DNA from: Neolewinella litorea
GTDB taxonomy: Bacteria; Bacteroidota; Bacteroidia; Chitinophagales; Saprospiraceae
Length of the DNA stretch: 64,000 bases
Assembly: GCF_004803465.1 (NCBI RefSeq)
Contig: NZ_SRSF01000008.1
Coordinates: 62,001 to 126,000 of the forward strand
Reading direction: 5' to 3'
Shown: positions 26,942-35,331 of the stretch, piece after piece
How the letters are laid out: each line of letters begins with the position of its first letter
Numbering within the stretch: position 1 is the first letter of the stretch
The notes under the pieces: model-generated
What the model saw: only the letters and a program-made list of their open reading frames with translations
Told to the model about the DNA's origin: nothing
The model's database searches: none
Translations under genes and position numbers: made by a program

Positions 26942-28972
26942 ATGCAACTGATGAAAGTATTTTCCTTCCTGTTTTTCGTTCTGCTGATGGCCGGGTGTAA
27001 AGACGAAATGTTTCTGCCGGCACTGGAAGACGCCGAGCTGCCCAGCGAATTGTCCCTGGACTTCTCCATTACCGGCGACAATACCGGTACCACCACCATC
27101 CGCCCTGGTGGACGTAGTGTGACCTCCTTCACCGTCGACTTCGGCGACGGGGGTTCGGCACCCGTCACCCTGGCCCCCGGTGAGGCCATCACCCACGTCT
27201 ACGACGAAGGGGTGTACACCGTGTCGCTGGAAGCGATGAACATCAACGGGGAAACCACCACCTACAGCGAGGAACTGACCGTAAGCTTCCGGGCCCCGGA
27301 AAACCTGTCGGTCACCGTACTGCCCACGCCGGGTAATCCGCTGTCCATCGACGTTACCGCTACGGCCGACCTGGAAACCAATTTCCTGGCCTACTTCGGC
27401 GAAGACCCCGACGAAGACCCCGTTTCCTTTCAGGAAGGCGAGACCGTGAGCCACGAATACGGTTCCACCGGCACCTACGAAGTGCGGGTGGCGGCCCTCA
27501 GCGGCGGATCGGGCCGGGTAGAGGACACCGTCACGGTGGTAATCGACAACCCCGTACTGCTGCCCCTCACTTTTGAGGACGCGACAAAGACCTACGAATT
27601 CATCGGCTTCGGCGGCGCCAGTGCCGAAGTCGTCGACAACCCCGATGCCAGCGGCATCAACACCAGCGCCCGCGTGGGCAAGCTCAACAAGGGCGAGGGC
27701 TCGGAAGTCTGGGCAGGTTCCGTCTTTGAACTGGGTGCGCCCGTCGACTTCAGCGCAAGCCAGGAACTGAGCATGAAGGTGTGGTCGCCCCGGGCCGGCA
27801 TCCCCGTACTGCTCAAACTCGAGAACGCCACCGACGGCGACATCTTCGCCGAGGTGACCGTCAATACCACCACGGCCAACCAGTGGGAGGAAGTGACCTT
27901 CGACTTCAGCGGCGCCGACCTCAGCCAGAGCTACTCCAAGCTGGTCCTCTTCTTCGACTTCGGCACCGCCGGAACTGGGGCCGACTACTACTTCGACGAC
28001 GTCCGCCTCGCCGGCGAGCGCCCGAAACTGACCCTGCCCCTGACCTTCGAATCGGCCGACCTGACCTACGAATGGAACGGCTTCGGTGGAGCCACGGCGG
28101 AAATCATCGACAACCCCGACGCCAGCGGTATCAACATCAGCGGCCGCGTCGGCAAGCTCAACAAGAGCGAAGGCTCGGAAGTCTGGGCCGGCGCGGTGAT
28201 CCAGTTGCCCCAGCCGATCGATTTTTCCAGCACTTCCCGGATTGCCGTCAAGGTATGGTCGCCGACCGCCGGCATCCCCGTCCTCTTCAAACTGGAGAAC
28301 GCCACCGACCCCAACGTCTTCATCGAAGTGACCGCCACGACCACCGTAGCCAACCAGTGGGAGGAACTCACCTTCGACCTGAGCGGCGGTGACCTGAGCC
28401 AGGACTACTCCAAGGTGGTCCTCTTCTTCGACTTCGGCACCTCCGGAACCGGGGACGACTACTACTTCGACGACATCCGCCTGACCGGAGTCGACGCGCC
28501 CGCCGTACTCGCCCTGCCGCTGACTTTCGAATCGTCCGACCTGACCTACGCCTTCAGCGGCTTCGGCGGAGCATCGGCCGAAGTGATCGACAACCCCGAC
28601 GCCAGCGGCATCAATACCAGCGACCGGGTGGTCGTCCTCAACAAGGGGGAAGGCTCGGAAGTCTGGGCTGGCGCCGTCATTCAGCTCACCCAGCCCATCG
28701 CCTTCGACGGCCAGCAGCTGGTAAAGGTGAAAGTTTGGTCGCCCAAGGCCAATATCCCCGTTCTTTTTAAACTGGAGAACGGAACCGACGGTAACGTCTT
28801 CCTCGAAGTGACCGCCAACACCACCGTAGCCAACCAGTGGGAGGAACTCACCTTCGACCTGAGTGCGGCCGACCTGACGCGCAACTACTCCAAGGTGGTT
28901 CTCTTCTTCGACTTCGGCACCGCCGGAACGGGAGCCGACTACTACTTCGACGACATCCGCCTGGCGCGGTAA
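26942..28972 (+). CDS. Surface glycan-binding lipoprotein: PKD-like region plus three tandem ~160-aa beta-sandwich modules
   Basis: 676 aa from the ATG at 26942 (GTG at 26939 and ATG at 26951 are alternatives). Lipobox MAGC (Cys19). A PKD domain at about 35-115 (SFTVDFGDGGSAP, ITHVYDEGVYTVSLEA) and a second PKD-like unit to about 200 precede three repeats starting at residues 207, 365 and 525. Each repeat has FGGA(S/T)AE, NPDASGIN, EGSEVWAG, KVWSP, NQWEE(V/L)TFD and LFFDFGT, ending in YYFDD(V/I)RL; this is a CBM-like jelly roll. Its position third after susCD matches SusE/F-type or SGBP-B proteins that hold glycan at the cell surface. Binding to beta-1,3-glucan is inferred. Repeats 2 and 3 share a 44-bp identical stretch. 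Confidence 0.88.
   Translation: MQLMKVFSFLFFVLLMAGCKDEMFLPALEDAELPSELSLDFSITGDNTGTTTIRPGGRSVTSFTVDFGDGGSAPVTLAPGEAITHVYDEGVYTVSLEAMNINGETTTYSEELTVSFRAPENLSVTVLPTPGNPLSIDVTATADLETNFLAYFGEDPDEDPVSFQEGETVSHEYGSTGTYEVRVAALSGGSGRVEDTVTVVIDNPVLLPLTFEDATKTYEFIGFGGASAEVVDNPDASGINTSARVGKLNKGEGSEVWAGSVFELGAPVDFSASQELSMKVWSPRAGIPVLLKLENATDGDIFAEVTVNTTTANQWEEVTFDFSGADLSQSYSKLVLFFDFGTAGTGADYYFDDVRLAGERPKLTLPLTFESADLTYEWNGFGGATAEIIDNPDASGINISGRVGKLNKSEGSEVWAGAVIQLPQPIDFSSTSRIAVKVWSPTAGIPVLFKLENATDPNVFIEVTATTTVANQWEELTFDLSGGDLSQDYSKVVLFFDFGTSGTGDDYYFDDIRLTGVDAPAVLALPLTFESSDLTYAFSGFGGASAEVIDNPDASGINTSDRVVVLNKGEGSEVWAGAVIQLTQPIAFDGQQLVKVKVWSPKANIPVLFKLENGTDGNVFLEVTANTTVANQWEELTFDLSAADLTRNYSKVVLFFDFGTAGTGADYYFDDIRLAR
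27560..28972 (+). repeat. Three tandem copies of a ~480-bp coding module
   Basis: Copies start at 27560, 28034 and 28514, so the spacing is 474 and 480 bp. Bases 28340-28383 and 28820-28863 are identical and exactly 480 bp apart. This indicates recent duplication or gene conversion and could allow loss or gain of a module by recombination. Confidence 0.85.
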
Positions 28973-29001
28973 CCGACCACCCCTGCCTTCCAGCGTACCC
29001 A

Positions 29002-29021
29002 CGGCACCCGCGGCCGCGCCC
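29002..29021 (+). repeat. Dispersed CGGCACCYGCG element, copy 4
   Basis: CGGCACCCGCGGCCGCGCCC, identical over 20 bp to the copies at 40187-40206 (opposite strand) and 61166-61185. It lies in the 80-bp gap of the glucan operon, 31 bp before the first GH16 start and in the same orientation. Confidence 0.75.
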
Positions 29022-29052
29022 TGGAACCCTTACCACCAAGAAAAATTCAACC

Positions 29053-30708
29053 ATGAAATTCCAATACCTACTGTTGCTGCTGGTCCTGAGCCTGACCGCC
29101 TGCAACCAGGAAGAATACGCCTTCGGCGACATCCGGGCACCCCGTAACCTGCAGATCGAGGTCGCCGTGGCCGGCCAGACCGCCGACACCCCCAACGGCG
29201 ACGGCAGCGGCATCGTGGAGTTCACGGCCACCGCCGAGGACGCCATCACCTATAAATTCGTCTTCAGCGACGGCACCCAGGAGGTGGCCCCGAGCGGACA
29301 ACTCACCAAACGCTTCACCCAGGTAGGCGTGAACACTTACGGAGTGACCGTGGTAGCCTCCGGAACGGGAGGCGTGGCCACCACCGCCAGCACGGAAGTG
29401 ACCGTTGCCAGCACCTTCAGCGACGCCGAAGCCCTGCAACTGCTGACCGGCAACGGCACCAAGACCTGGTACTGGGCCGCCGACGAGCCGGGCCAACTGG
29501 GCGTAGGCCAGAACGACGGCGACGCCGAGAAGAACTACTTCGCCAACTACTACCAGGCCGCCCCCTTCGAAAAGGACGGCGCCGGTGAAAGCCAGTGCCT
29601 GTACGAGGACGAACTCGTCTTCAGCCGCCAGGGCGACCAGCTCTACTACGAATTGAACAACTTCGGACTGACCTACTTCAACGTTGCCTATCAGGACGTG
29701 GCCGGCGGTTCGCAGGGCTACGACTTCTGCTACGAGTACGACGTACAGGAGGACCCACAGCTGGTCACCCTCTCCCCTTCGGAGTCGGTGGTGGCAGCCA
29801 ACGGCATTCCCGGCCAGACGCGGGGCACGGTCCTCAACTTCACCGAGGGTGGCTTCATGAGCTACTACATCGGCGCCACGCAGTACGAGATCCTCTCGCT
29901 CACCGACAACCGCCTGGTGGTTCGCGCCGTACAGGGCAACAACAGTGGCCTGGCGTGGTACCACATCTTCACCTCCACCAAGCCCGAACAGGGCGGCGGC
30001 GGAGAGGAGCCGGAGTTCAATGCCCTGGTATGGGCGGACGAATTCGACGGCACCCAACTGGCCGACACCTCCTGGAGCTACAATACCGGCACCGGTAACA
30101 ACGGCTGGGGCAACAACGAATCGCAGTACTACACCGACCGCCCCGAAAATATCAGCGTATCCGACGGAACGCTGAAGATCACGGCGCAGCGCGAAAATTA
30201 CCGCGGCTCCGACTTTACCTCCTCGCGCATCGTTACCGAAGACAAGTTTGAATTCACCTACGGCCGCGTCGAGATCCGCGCCAAGCTGCCCAGCGGTGGC
30301 GGCACCTGGCCGGCACTCTGGATGCTCGGTGCCGACTACCAGACCAACACCTGGCCCGGCTGCGGCGAGATCGACATCATGGAGCACGTGGGCAACCAGC
30401 AGAACCGCGTCTTCTCTTCCCTGCACTTCCCCGGCAACTCCGGCGGCAACGCCCGGACGGAGAGCACCCTGGTGGAGACGGCCTCTACCGACGCCCACGT
30501 GTACAAGGCCATCTGGTCGGAAAATACGATTCGCTTCTACGTCGACGACAACCTGTACCACACCTTCAACAACTCCGCCGACCTGCCCTTCAACAAGGAC
30601 TTCTTCCTGATCTTCAACGTCGCCATGGGCGGCAACTTCGGGGGGAATATCGACGCGGGTTTCCAGGCGTCGACCATGGAGGTCGACTACGTACGGGTCT
30701 ACCAGTAA
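29053..30708 (+). CDS. GH16 laminarinase-type endo-beta-glucanase, lipoprotein, with PKD and extra N-terminal domain
   Basis: 551 aa from the ATG at 29053; lipobox LTAC (Cys17). A PKD-like domain at about 30-120 (AITYKFVFSDGTQEVAPSGQ) is followed by a domain at about 128-310 often seen in Bacteroidota glucan loci (TGNGTKTWYWAADEPGQLGV, LNFTEGGFMSYY). The GH16 domain at about 315-551 has GWGNNESQYYTDRPEN, WPALWMLGADY and the catalytic EIDIMEH with nucleophile Glu439, Asp441 and acid/base Glu444. The extra Met before the second Glu is the laminarinase-type pattern. It should cleave beta-1,3- or mixed-linkage glucan at the surface. The second GH16 starts 3 bp after its stop. Confidence 0.94.
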   Translation: MKFQYLLLLLVLSLTACNQEEYAFGDIRAPRNLQIEVAVAGQTADTPNGDGSGIVEFTATAEDAITYKFVFSDGTQEVAPSGQLTKRFTQVGVNTYGVTVVASGTGGVATTASTEVTVASTFSDAEALQLLTGNGTKTWYWAADEPGQLGVGQNDGDAEKNYFANYYQAAPFEKDGAGESQCLYEDELVFSRQGDQLYYELNNFGLTYFNVAYQDVAGGSQGYDFCYEYDVQEDPQLVTLSPSESVVAANGIPGQTRGTVLNFTEGGFMSYYIGATQYEILSLTDNRLVVRAVQGNNSGLAWYHIFTSTKPEQGGGGEEPEFNALVWADEFDGTQLADTSWSYNTGTGNNGWGNNESQYYTDRPENISVSDGTLKITAQRENYRGSDFTSSRIVTEDKFEFTYGRVEIRAKLPSGGGTWPALWMLGADYQTNTWPGCGEIDIMEHVGNQQNRVFSSLHFPGNSGGNARTESTLVETASTDAHVYKAIWSENTIRFYVDDNLYHTFNNSADLPFNKDFFLIFNVAMGGNFGGNIDAGFQASTMEVDYVRVYQ

Positions 30709-30711
30709 GTG

Positions 30712-31527
30712 ATGCGCATGAACCACCCATTCCTACTGCTCTCGGGCCTGGCCGCCGTCGCCCTGGCCCTGCCCGGCTGCTTCAACCTGGAGGCTACGGG
30801 CAAGACCCCCGCCCATCCCGACCGGGCACTGATCTGGTCGGATGAGTTCGACGGCGACGCCCTGGACACTACCGACTGGAACTTCGAGCTGGGCGACGGC
30901 TGTCCCAACCTCTGCGGATGGGGCAACGCCGAAAAACAGCTGTACACCCGGGAGAACCACCGGCTGGTGGACGGCCACCTCATCATCACCGTACGCAAGG
31001 AAGGGGAGGCGTATACCTCTACCCGAATTACGACGAAGGACAAGCGGGCGTTCAAGTACGGCCGCATCGAGACCCGCGCCAAACTGCCGGTGGGCCAGGG
31101 CCTCTGGCCGGCCTTCTGGATGCTCGGACAGAACATCGACGAGGTGGGCTGGCCCCGCTGCGGCGAGATCGACATTCTGGAGTATGTGGGCCGGGAACCC
31201 GGTCAGGTATTCACCACCCTGCACACCGAGGCCGCCCACGGCGATTCCGGCAACTCGAAGGTGAGCCGCTTTGCGGACATCGAGGAGGGGTTCCACCGTT
31301 TCGCCGCCGAATGGACCGAAAAGGAAATCTCCTTTTTCGTCGACGACCAGCTGGTGTACACCTTCAAGCCGGAAAGCTATACGGAGGCCGTGTGGCCGTT
31401 CGACCAACCATTCTATATCCTATTCAATCTCGCCGTCGGCGGAAATTTTGGAGGTCACAACGTGGACGATTCCGTCTTTCCGCAGGAGTACATCATCGAC
31501 TACGTACGGGTGTACGCGGCGGAATAG
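30712..31527 (+). CDS. GH16 laminarinase-type endo-beta-glucanase, single-domain lipoprotein
   Basis: 271 aa from the ATG at 30712 (ATG at 30718 also possible). Lipobox LPGC (Cys23). The whole mature protein is a GH16 domain: WSDEFDGDALDTTDWNFELG, GWGNAEKQLYT, LWPAFWMLGQN and catalytic EIDILEY with Glu152, Asp154 and Glu157; PFYILFNLAVGGNFGG closes the fold. It lacks the PKD and accessory domains of the preceding GH16, so the two may split work between polymer and shorter chains (inference). A CPNLCGWG cysteine pair is a small peculiarity that could form a disulfide. It overlaps no neighbour and is tightly packed in the operon. Confidence 0.94.
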   Translation: MRMNHPFLLLSGLAAVALALPGCFNLEATGKTPAHPDRALIWSDEFDGDALDTTDWNFELGDGCPNLCGWGNAEKQLYTRENHRLVDGHLIITVRKEGEAYTSTRITTKDKRAFKYGRIETRAKLPVGQGLWPAFWMLGQNIDEVGWPRCGEIDILEYVGREPGQVFTTLHTEAAHGDSGNSKVSRFADIEEGFHRFAAEWTEKEISFFVDDQLVYTFKPESYTEAVWPFDQPFYILFNLAVGGNFGGHNVDDSVFPQEYIIDYVRVYAAE

Positions 31528-31555
31528 ATTCACTACTAACTTTTAAATCGATTCT

Positions 31556-33952
31556 ATGAAATACTTGTACACGCTATTCTTCCTCTGCCTCTCGGCCGTG
31601 GCCCTGGCCCAGGTGCCGACTACCGCGCCACCCGCCCCGACCGTCGAGGCGTCGAAGGTGATCTCCCTGTTCAGTGATGCCTACACCGACGTGAGCGTCG
31701 ATACCTGGCGTACCGACTGGAGCTCGGCCGAATTTAGCGACGTGGTCATCGCCGACAACGCGGTCAAACTCTACAGCAACCTGGATTTCGCGGGCATCGA
31801 AATGACCGGCGAGAACGCCCTCAACCTGATGGCCGCCGGCATGACCCACCTGCACATCGATTTCTGGTCCGCCAACAGCACCACCTTCCGCGTGAAGCTC
31901 GTGGACTTCGGCGGCGACGGATTCGACGGCGGAAACGACACCGAAAAGGAAGTCGTGCGCAGCCTGCCCCAGGGCGAATGGGTGAGCATCGATTACCCCC
32001 TGGCCGAATTCTCGGGCATGAATAAGGCCGACATCAGCCAGTTCATCATCTCCAGCCTGCCCGCCGGCGCCAGCGTAGTCTACCTCGACAACATCTTTTT
32101 CTACGAAGGTGAGGCCACCGGCACCGTCGACGGACCCACCGTAGCGGCCCCCACCCCCACACGCGACGCTGCCACCGTCGTCTCGCTGTTCAGCGATGCC
32201 TACACCGACGTGAGCGTCGATACCTGGCTTACGGAGTGGAGTTCGGCGAAGCTGAAGGACACCACGATCGCCGGTAACGCCGTCAAGCTCTACTACGATC
32301 TTGACTTTGCCGGCATCGAAATGACCGGCGAAAATGCCCTCGACCTGATGGCTGCCGGTATGACCCACCTGAACATCGACTTCTGGTCGCCCAACAGCAC
32401 CACCTTCCGCGTGAAGTTGGTCGACTTCGGCGGCGACGGCTTCGACGGCGGTAACGACACCGACGCCGAAATCGCCCGCGAACTGCCCCAGGGCGAATGG
32501 GTTAGCCTGACGTACTCCCTGTCTAGTTTCGCCGGTCTCAATACGGACGACATCAGCCAGCTCATCATCTCGAGCCTGCCCGTAGGCTCCAGCATGGTCT
32601 ACCTCGACAACATTTACTTCTACAGCGGCGGCCAGACGGGTGGAGGCGGCGCCCTCGACCTGCCGGTGACCTTCGAAGATGAAGCGGTCACCTATGGCCT
32701 GGTCGACTTTGGCGGTAACGTTTCCCAGGTCGTCACCGACCCCACCGATGAGGAGAACCACGTGGCCGAAACCACGAAGACCGCAGGTGCGGAAATCTGG
32801 GCCGGTACCACCCTCACCGTTGACGCAGGCGGCTCGCCGAACGATCCCGGCTTTGCCAATCCCCTCCCCTTCACCGCCGATGCTACTACCGTTTCGGTAC
32901 GGGTATGGTCCCCGACCGCCGGAACCCCCATCCGTCTGAAGGTGGAAAACAGCGCGGACGTCACCGTCACTGTGGAAACCGAAGCCGTCACCACCGTCGC
33001 CATGGAATGGGAGACCCTGGTGTTTGACTTCGCCAACGAAGCTCCGGGTACGGCAGCCCTGAACCTCGCCGCCCGCTACAACAAAATGTCTATCTTCTTC
33101 AACTTCGGCACCCAGCCGGAAGAAGCGGCCACTTACTACTGGGACGACGTCTACTTCGGTGGCGAAAGCACCGGCGGGGGTGGCGGCGGCGGCGGAGCCG
33201 ACGGTCCCACTACGGGGGCACCCGCTCCGGTACACGAAGGTGATGACATCATCAGCCTTTTCAGCGAAGCCTACAACGACGTGACGGTCGACACCTGGCG
33301 CACCGACTGGAGCAGCGCAGCCTATTCCGAGGTTTCCATCGACGGAAACGCTACCAAGCTTTACACCAACCTCGACTTCGCCGGCATCGAAACGGTAGGC
33401 GATAACGCCCTTGACCTGACCGGGATGACCCACCTCCACGTGGATTACTGGTCGGACGACCTGGATACCTTCCGCATCAAACTGGTCGACTTCGGCATGG
33501 ACGGCTTCGACAACGGTACCGATACCGAATTCGAGATCCCCTTCCGCGTCACTAAAGGCGAGTGGGTGCGACTGGATATTCCGCTCGAAGACTTCGAGGG
33601 GATGAATCAGACCGACATTAACCAGTTCATCATCTCCGCCCTGCCCACGGGCAGCGGATCCGTCTACCTCGACAACATCTACTTCTACAACTCCACCACC
33701 GTTGCCAACGAGCTGCCTAAGGTGGGCGTCCTGTCGGCCTACCCCAACCCAGTCACTGACCGCGCGGTAATCACCGCTCCGGTACGGATGGAGTCGTTGG
33801 TACTGTTCGATGCTAACGGCCGCCTGCTGGCCGAGCATCGCCCCGGTGCCCTCCAGTACACCCTGCCGATGGAAAACCTCCGCCCCGGCATGTACGTGGC
33901 ACTGGTCACCACGGCGGAAGGACAGTTTACGGTAAAGCTCCGTAAGCAGTAA
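31556..33952 (+). CDS. T9SS-secreted multidomain glycan-binding protein (A-A-B-A module order)
   Basis: 798 aa, with signal peptide (LYTLFFLCLSAVALAQ) and C-terminal T9SS sorting domain at about 725-798 (LSAYPNPVTDRAVITAPV, LRPGMYVALVTT). Three ~160-residue A modules share SLFS(D/E)AY, WSSA, DFAGIE, KLVDFG and YLDNI(F/Y)FY. Between the second and third lies a B module (VTFEDEAVTYGLVDFGGN, VRVWSPTAGTP, TYYWDDVYFGG), the same type as the repeats of the lipoprotein at 26942. A poly-Gly linker precedes the last A module. The fold suggests carbohydrate-binding jelly rolls, and no catalytic residues are apparent. Last gene of the glucan operon, before a terminator. Glucan binding is inferred from context. 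Confidence 0.85.
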   Translation: MKYLYTLFFLCLSAVALAQVPTTAPPAPTVEASKVISLFSDAYTDVSVDTWRTDWSSAEFSDVVIADNAVKLYSNLDFAGIEMTGENALNLMAAGMTHLHIDFWSANSTTFRVKLVDFGGDGFDGGNDTEKEVVRSLPQGEWVSIDYPLAEFSGMNKADISQFIISSLPAGASVVYLDNIFFYEGEATGTVDGPTVAAPTPTRDAATVVSLFSDAYTDVSVDTWLTEWSSAKLKDTTIAGNAVKLYYDLDFAGIEMTGENALDLMAAGMTHLNIDFWSPNSTTFRVKLVDFGGDGFDGGNDTDAEIARELPQGEWVSLTYSLSSFAGLNTDDISQLIISSLPVGSSMVYLDNIYFYSGGQTGGGGALDLPVTFEDEAVTYGLVDFGGNVSQVVTDPTDEENHVAETTKTAGAEIWAGTTLTVDAGGSPNDPGFANPLPFTADATTVSVRVWSPTAGTPIRLKVENSADVTVTVETEAVTTVAMEWETLVFDFANEAPGTAALNLAARYNKMSIFFNFGTQPEEAATYYWDDVYFGGESTGGGGGGGGADGPTTGAPAPVHEGDDIISLFSEAYNDVTVDTWRTDWSSAAYSEVSIDGNATKLYTNLDFAGIETVGDNALDLTGMTHLHVDYWSDDLDTFRIKLVDFGMDGFDNGTDTEFEIPFRVTKGEWVRLDIPLEDFEGMNQTDINQFIISALPTGSGSVYLDNIYFYNSTTVANELPKVGVLSAYPNPVTDRAVITAPVRMESLVLFDANGRLLAEHRPGALQYTLPMENLRPGMYVALVTTAEGQFTVKLRKQ

Positions 33953-33977
33953 GACCTGCGTTCTCTCACTTTGATTA

Positions 33978-34014
33978 AAGCCCTCCGGTCTTCCGACCGG
34001 GGGGCTTATTTTTT
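33978..34014 (+). terminator. Rho-independent terminator of the glucan-utilisation operon
   Basis: A 13-bp stem, AAGCCCTCCGGTC at 33978-33990 and GACCGGGGGGCTT at 33995-34007 with one G-T pair and loop TTCC, followed by ATTTTTT. It starts 26 bp after the last operon gene and faces the end of the convergent VOC gene. Confidence 0.88.
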
Positions 34015-34023
34015 GGGGCCTGG

Positions 34024-34515
34024 CTATCCGGCGCTCAGCAGATCTTCCAGATCCAGGTGGCGGGTATACATCTCGATGCCGCCGTCGGGTTTGCGCGGCC
34101 ACGTCTCCTGGGGGCGGTCCCAGTACAGTTCCACCCCGTTACCGTCGGGATCGTCCAAGTAGAGGGCTTCACTGACGCCGTGGTCCGCCGCCCCGGTGAG
34201 GGGATATTCCGCCTCCAGCAAACGGCGCAGCGCCGTGGCCAGATCCCGCCGCTCCGGATAGAGGATGGCCGTATGGAACAATCCCACGCCCTGCCGGGGA
34301 GCGGGGGGCGCACCAAGGCTCTGCCAGGTATTCAACCCGATGTGGTGGTGATAACCGCCCGCGGAAATAAAGGCAGCCTGACTGCCGTAACGCGTCGTCT
34401 CTTCAAAACCGAGCAGTCCGCAGTAGAAACCCAGGGCGCGTTCCAGGTCGGCCACCTTCAGGTGAACGTGCCCAATACGGGTGCGGGCGGGGATGCGGTA
34501 GGGTGTATCGGACAT
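34024..34515 (-). CDS. VOC family protein, extradiol-dioxygenase (CatE)-like
   Basis: 163 aa. The single two-repeat VOC module has potential metal ligands His in IGHVHLKV, a HHHIGLNTW segment and Glu in NGVELYWDRP. These are the positions used for Fe(II) in catechol 2,3-dioxygenases and for metal in glyoxalases. PDGNGVELY is a strong family signature. Close relatives are called catechol-2,3-dioxygenases, but few are tested and no aromatic pathway surrounds it. The gene ends 10 bp from the glucan-operon terminator; a dispersed element lies 31 bp upstream of its start. Confidence 0.87.
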   Translation of the reverse strand: MSDTPYRIPARTRIGHVHLKVADLERALGFYCGLLGFEETTRYGSQAAFISAGGYHHHIGLNTWQSLGAPPAPRQGVGLFHTAILYPERRDLATALRRLLEAEYPLTGAADHGVSEALYLDDPDGNGVELYWDRPQETWPRKPDGGIEMYTRHLDLEDLLSAG

Positions 34516-34545
34516 AGGTAGAGGGGATTGTGGCAGACCATTCGC

Positions 34546-34564
34546 CGGCGGCGCGCAGGTGCCG
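34546..34564 (-). repeat. Dispersed CGGCACCYGCG element, copy 5
   Basis: On the minus strand CGGCACCTGCGCGCCGCCG, identical to the copy at 22107-22125. It is 31 bp upstream of the VOC gene start and in the same orientation as that gene, a placement matched by copy 4. Confidence 0.7.
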
Positions 34565-34755
34565 TGAACAGTCGTTCGAGCGATGAAGGACCATGAGCCA
34601 ATCCGGCAAATAATCCGGGCTGAAGTGGCAGGTGGTGGAAATTTTCGCCGGTTCTTTCGCCGGATTAAGCTACGGGGTCTTTTCTTGCATTAAACATTTT
34701 CATCCGCATCCCTTTCTCAAAGGCACAGGAATCATATACTAAAGAAATACCCTTC

Positions 34756-35331
34756 ATGACCATTGACCAAGTAATATCCCGCCTCCAGGAAGGCAATCAG
34801 CGCTTCGTATCCGACAAACTCGACGGCAAGCTGCAGAATTCCTCCCGCCGCAACGAACTCACTTCCGGCCAAAACCCCTACGCCATCGTGCTCAGTTGCG
34901 CCGACAGCCGCGTGGTGCCCGAACTGGCCTTCGACACCGGCATTGGTGAGATTTTCGTCGTGCGCGTGGCCGGCAACATTGCCAACACCTCCTCCATTGC
35001 CAGCATTGAATACGCGGTCGCTCACATCGGCAGCCCCGTAGTCGTAGTGCTCGGCCACGAAAGCTGCGGCGCCGTTACGGCTGCCCTGCAGGGAGGCGAC
35101 AACGGCTACAACCTCAACCACCTGACCGCCCACATCAAGCCGGCCATCAAGGCCTCGGCTGACGGCGCCTCCGTCAACGAAGTGGTCAAGGAAAACGCTC
35201 GCCTCACGGCCCGCGAACTGCAGGAACGCAGCAGCATCATCCGCCAGGCCGTGGCCGACGGAAAGGTCAAGATCGTTCCCGCCTACTACAACCTCCACTC
35301 CGGCGAGGTCGAAATGCTGGAAACGGCCTAA
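34756..35331 (+). CDS. Beta-class carbonic anhydrase
   Basis: 191 aa. Interconverts CO2 and bicarbonate. The zinc ligands Cys48, His101 and Cys104 and the Asp50-Arg52 dyad are visible in VLSCADSRVVPE and VLGHESCGAV. There is no signal peptide, so it should be cytoplasmic. The length is normal. It is monocistronic; its TAA overlaps the TAG of the convergent TPR protein gene in the four bases CTAA (35328-35331). Confidence 0.95.
   Translation: MTIDQVISRLQEGNQRFVSDKLDGKLQNSSRRNELTSGQNPYAIVLSCADSRVVPELAFDTGIGEIFVVRVAGNIANTSSIASIEYAVAHIGSPVVVVLGHESCGAVTAALQGGDNGYNLNHLTAHIKPAIKASADGASVNEVVKENARLTARELQERSSIIRQAVADGKVKIVPAYYNLHSGEVEMLETA

Noticed and set aside
26912-29002. 696-codon open frame on the minus strand opposite the glycan-binding lipoprotein
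   Set aside because: Its apparent repeats are only the reverse of the real modules; no start context or family.
31574-34102. 842-codon open frame on the minus strand opposite the T9SS binding protein
   Set aside because: It mirrors the GC-rich codon pattern of the real gene, has no domain or signal, and the plus-strand protein has clear repeats and a sorting domain.
34024-34515. Calling the VOC protein a catechol 2,3-dioxygenase
   Set aside because: The metal ligands fit, but there is no aromatic pathway nearby and the family is functionally mixed.
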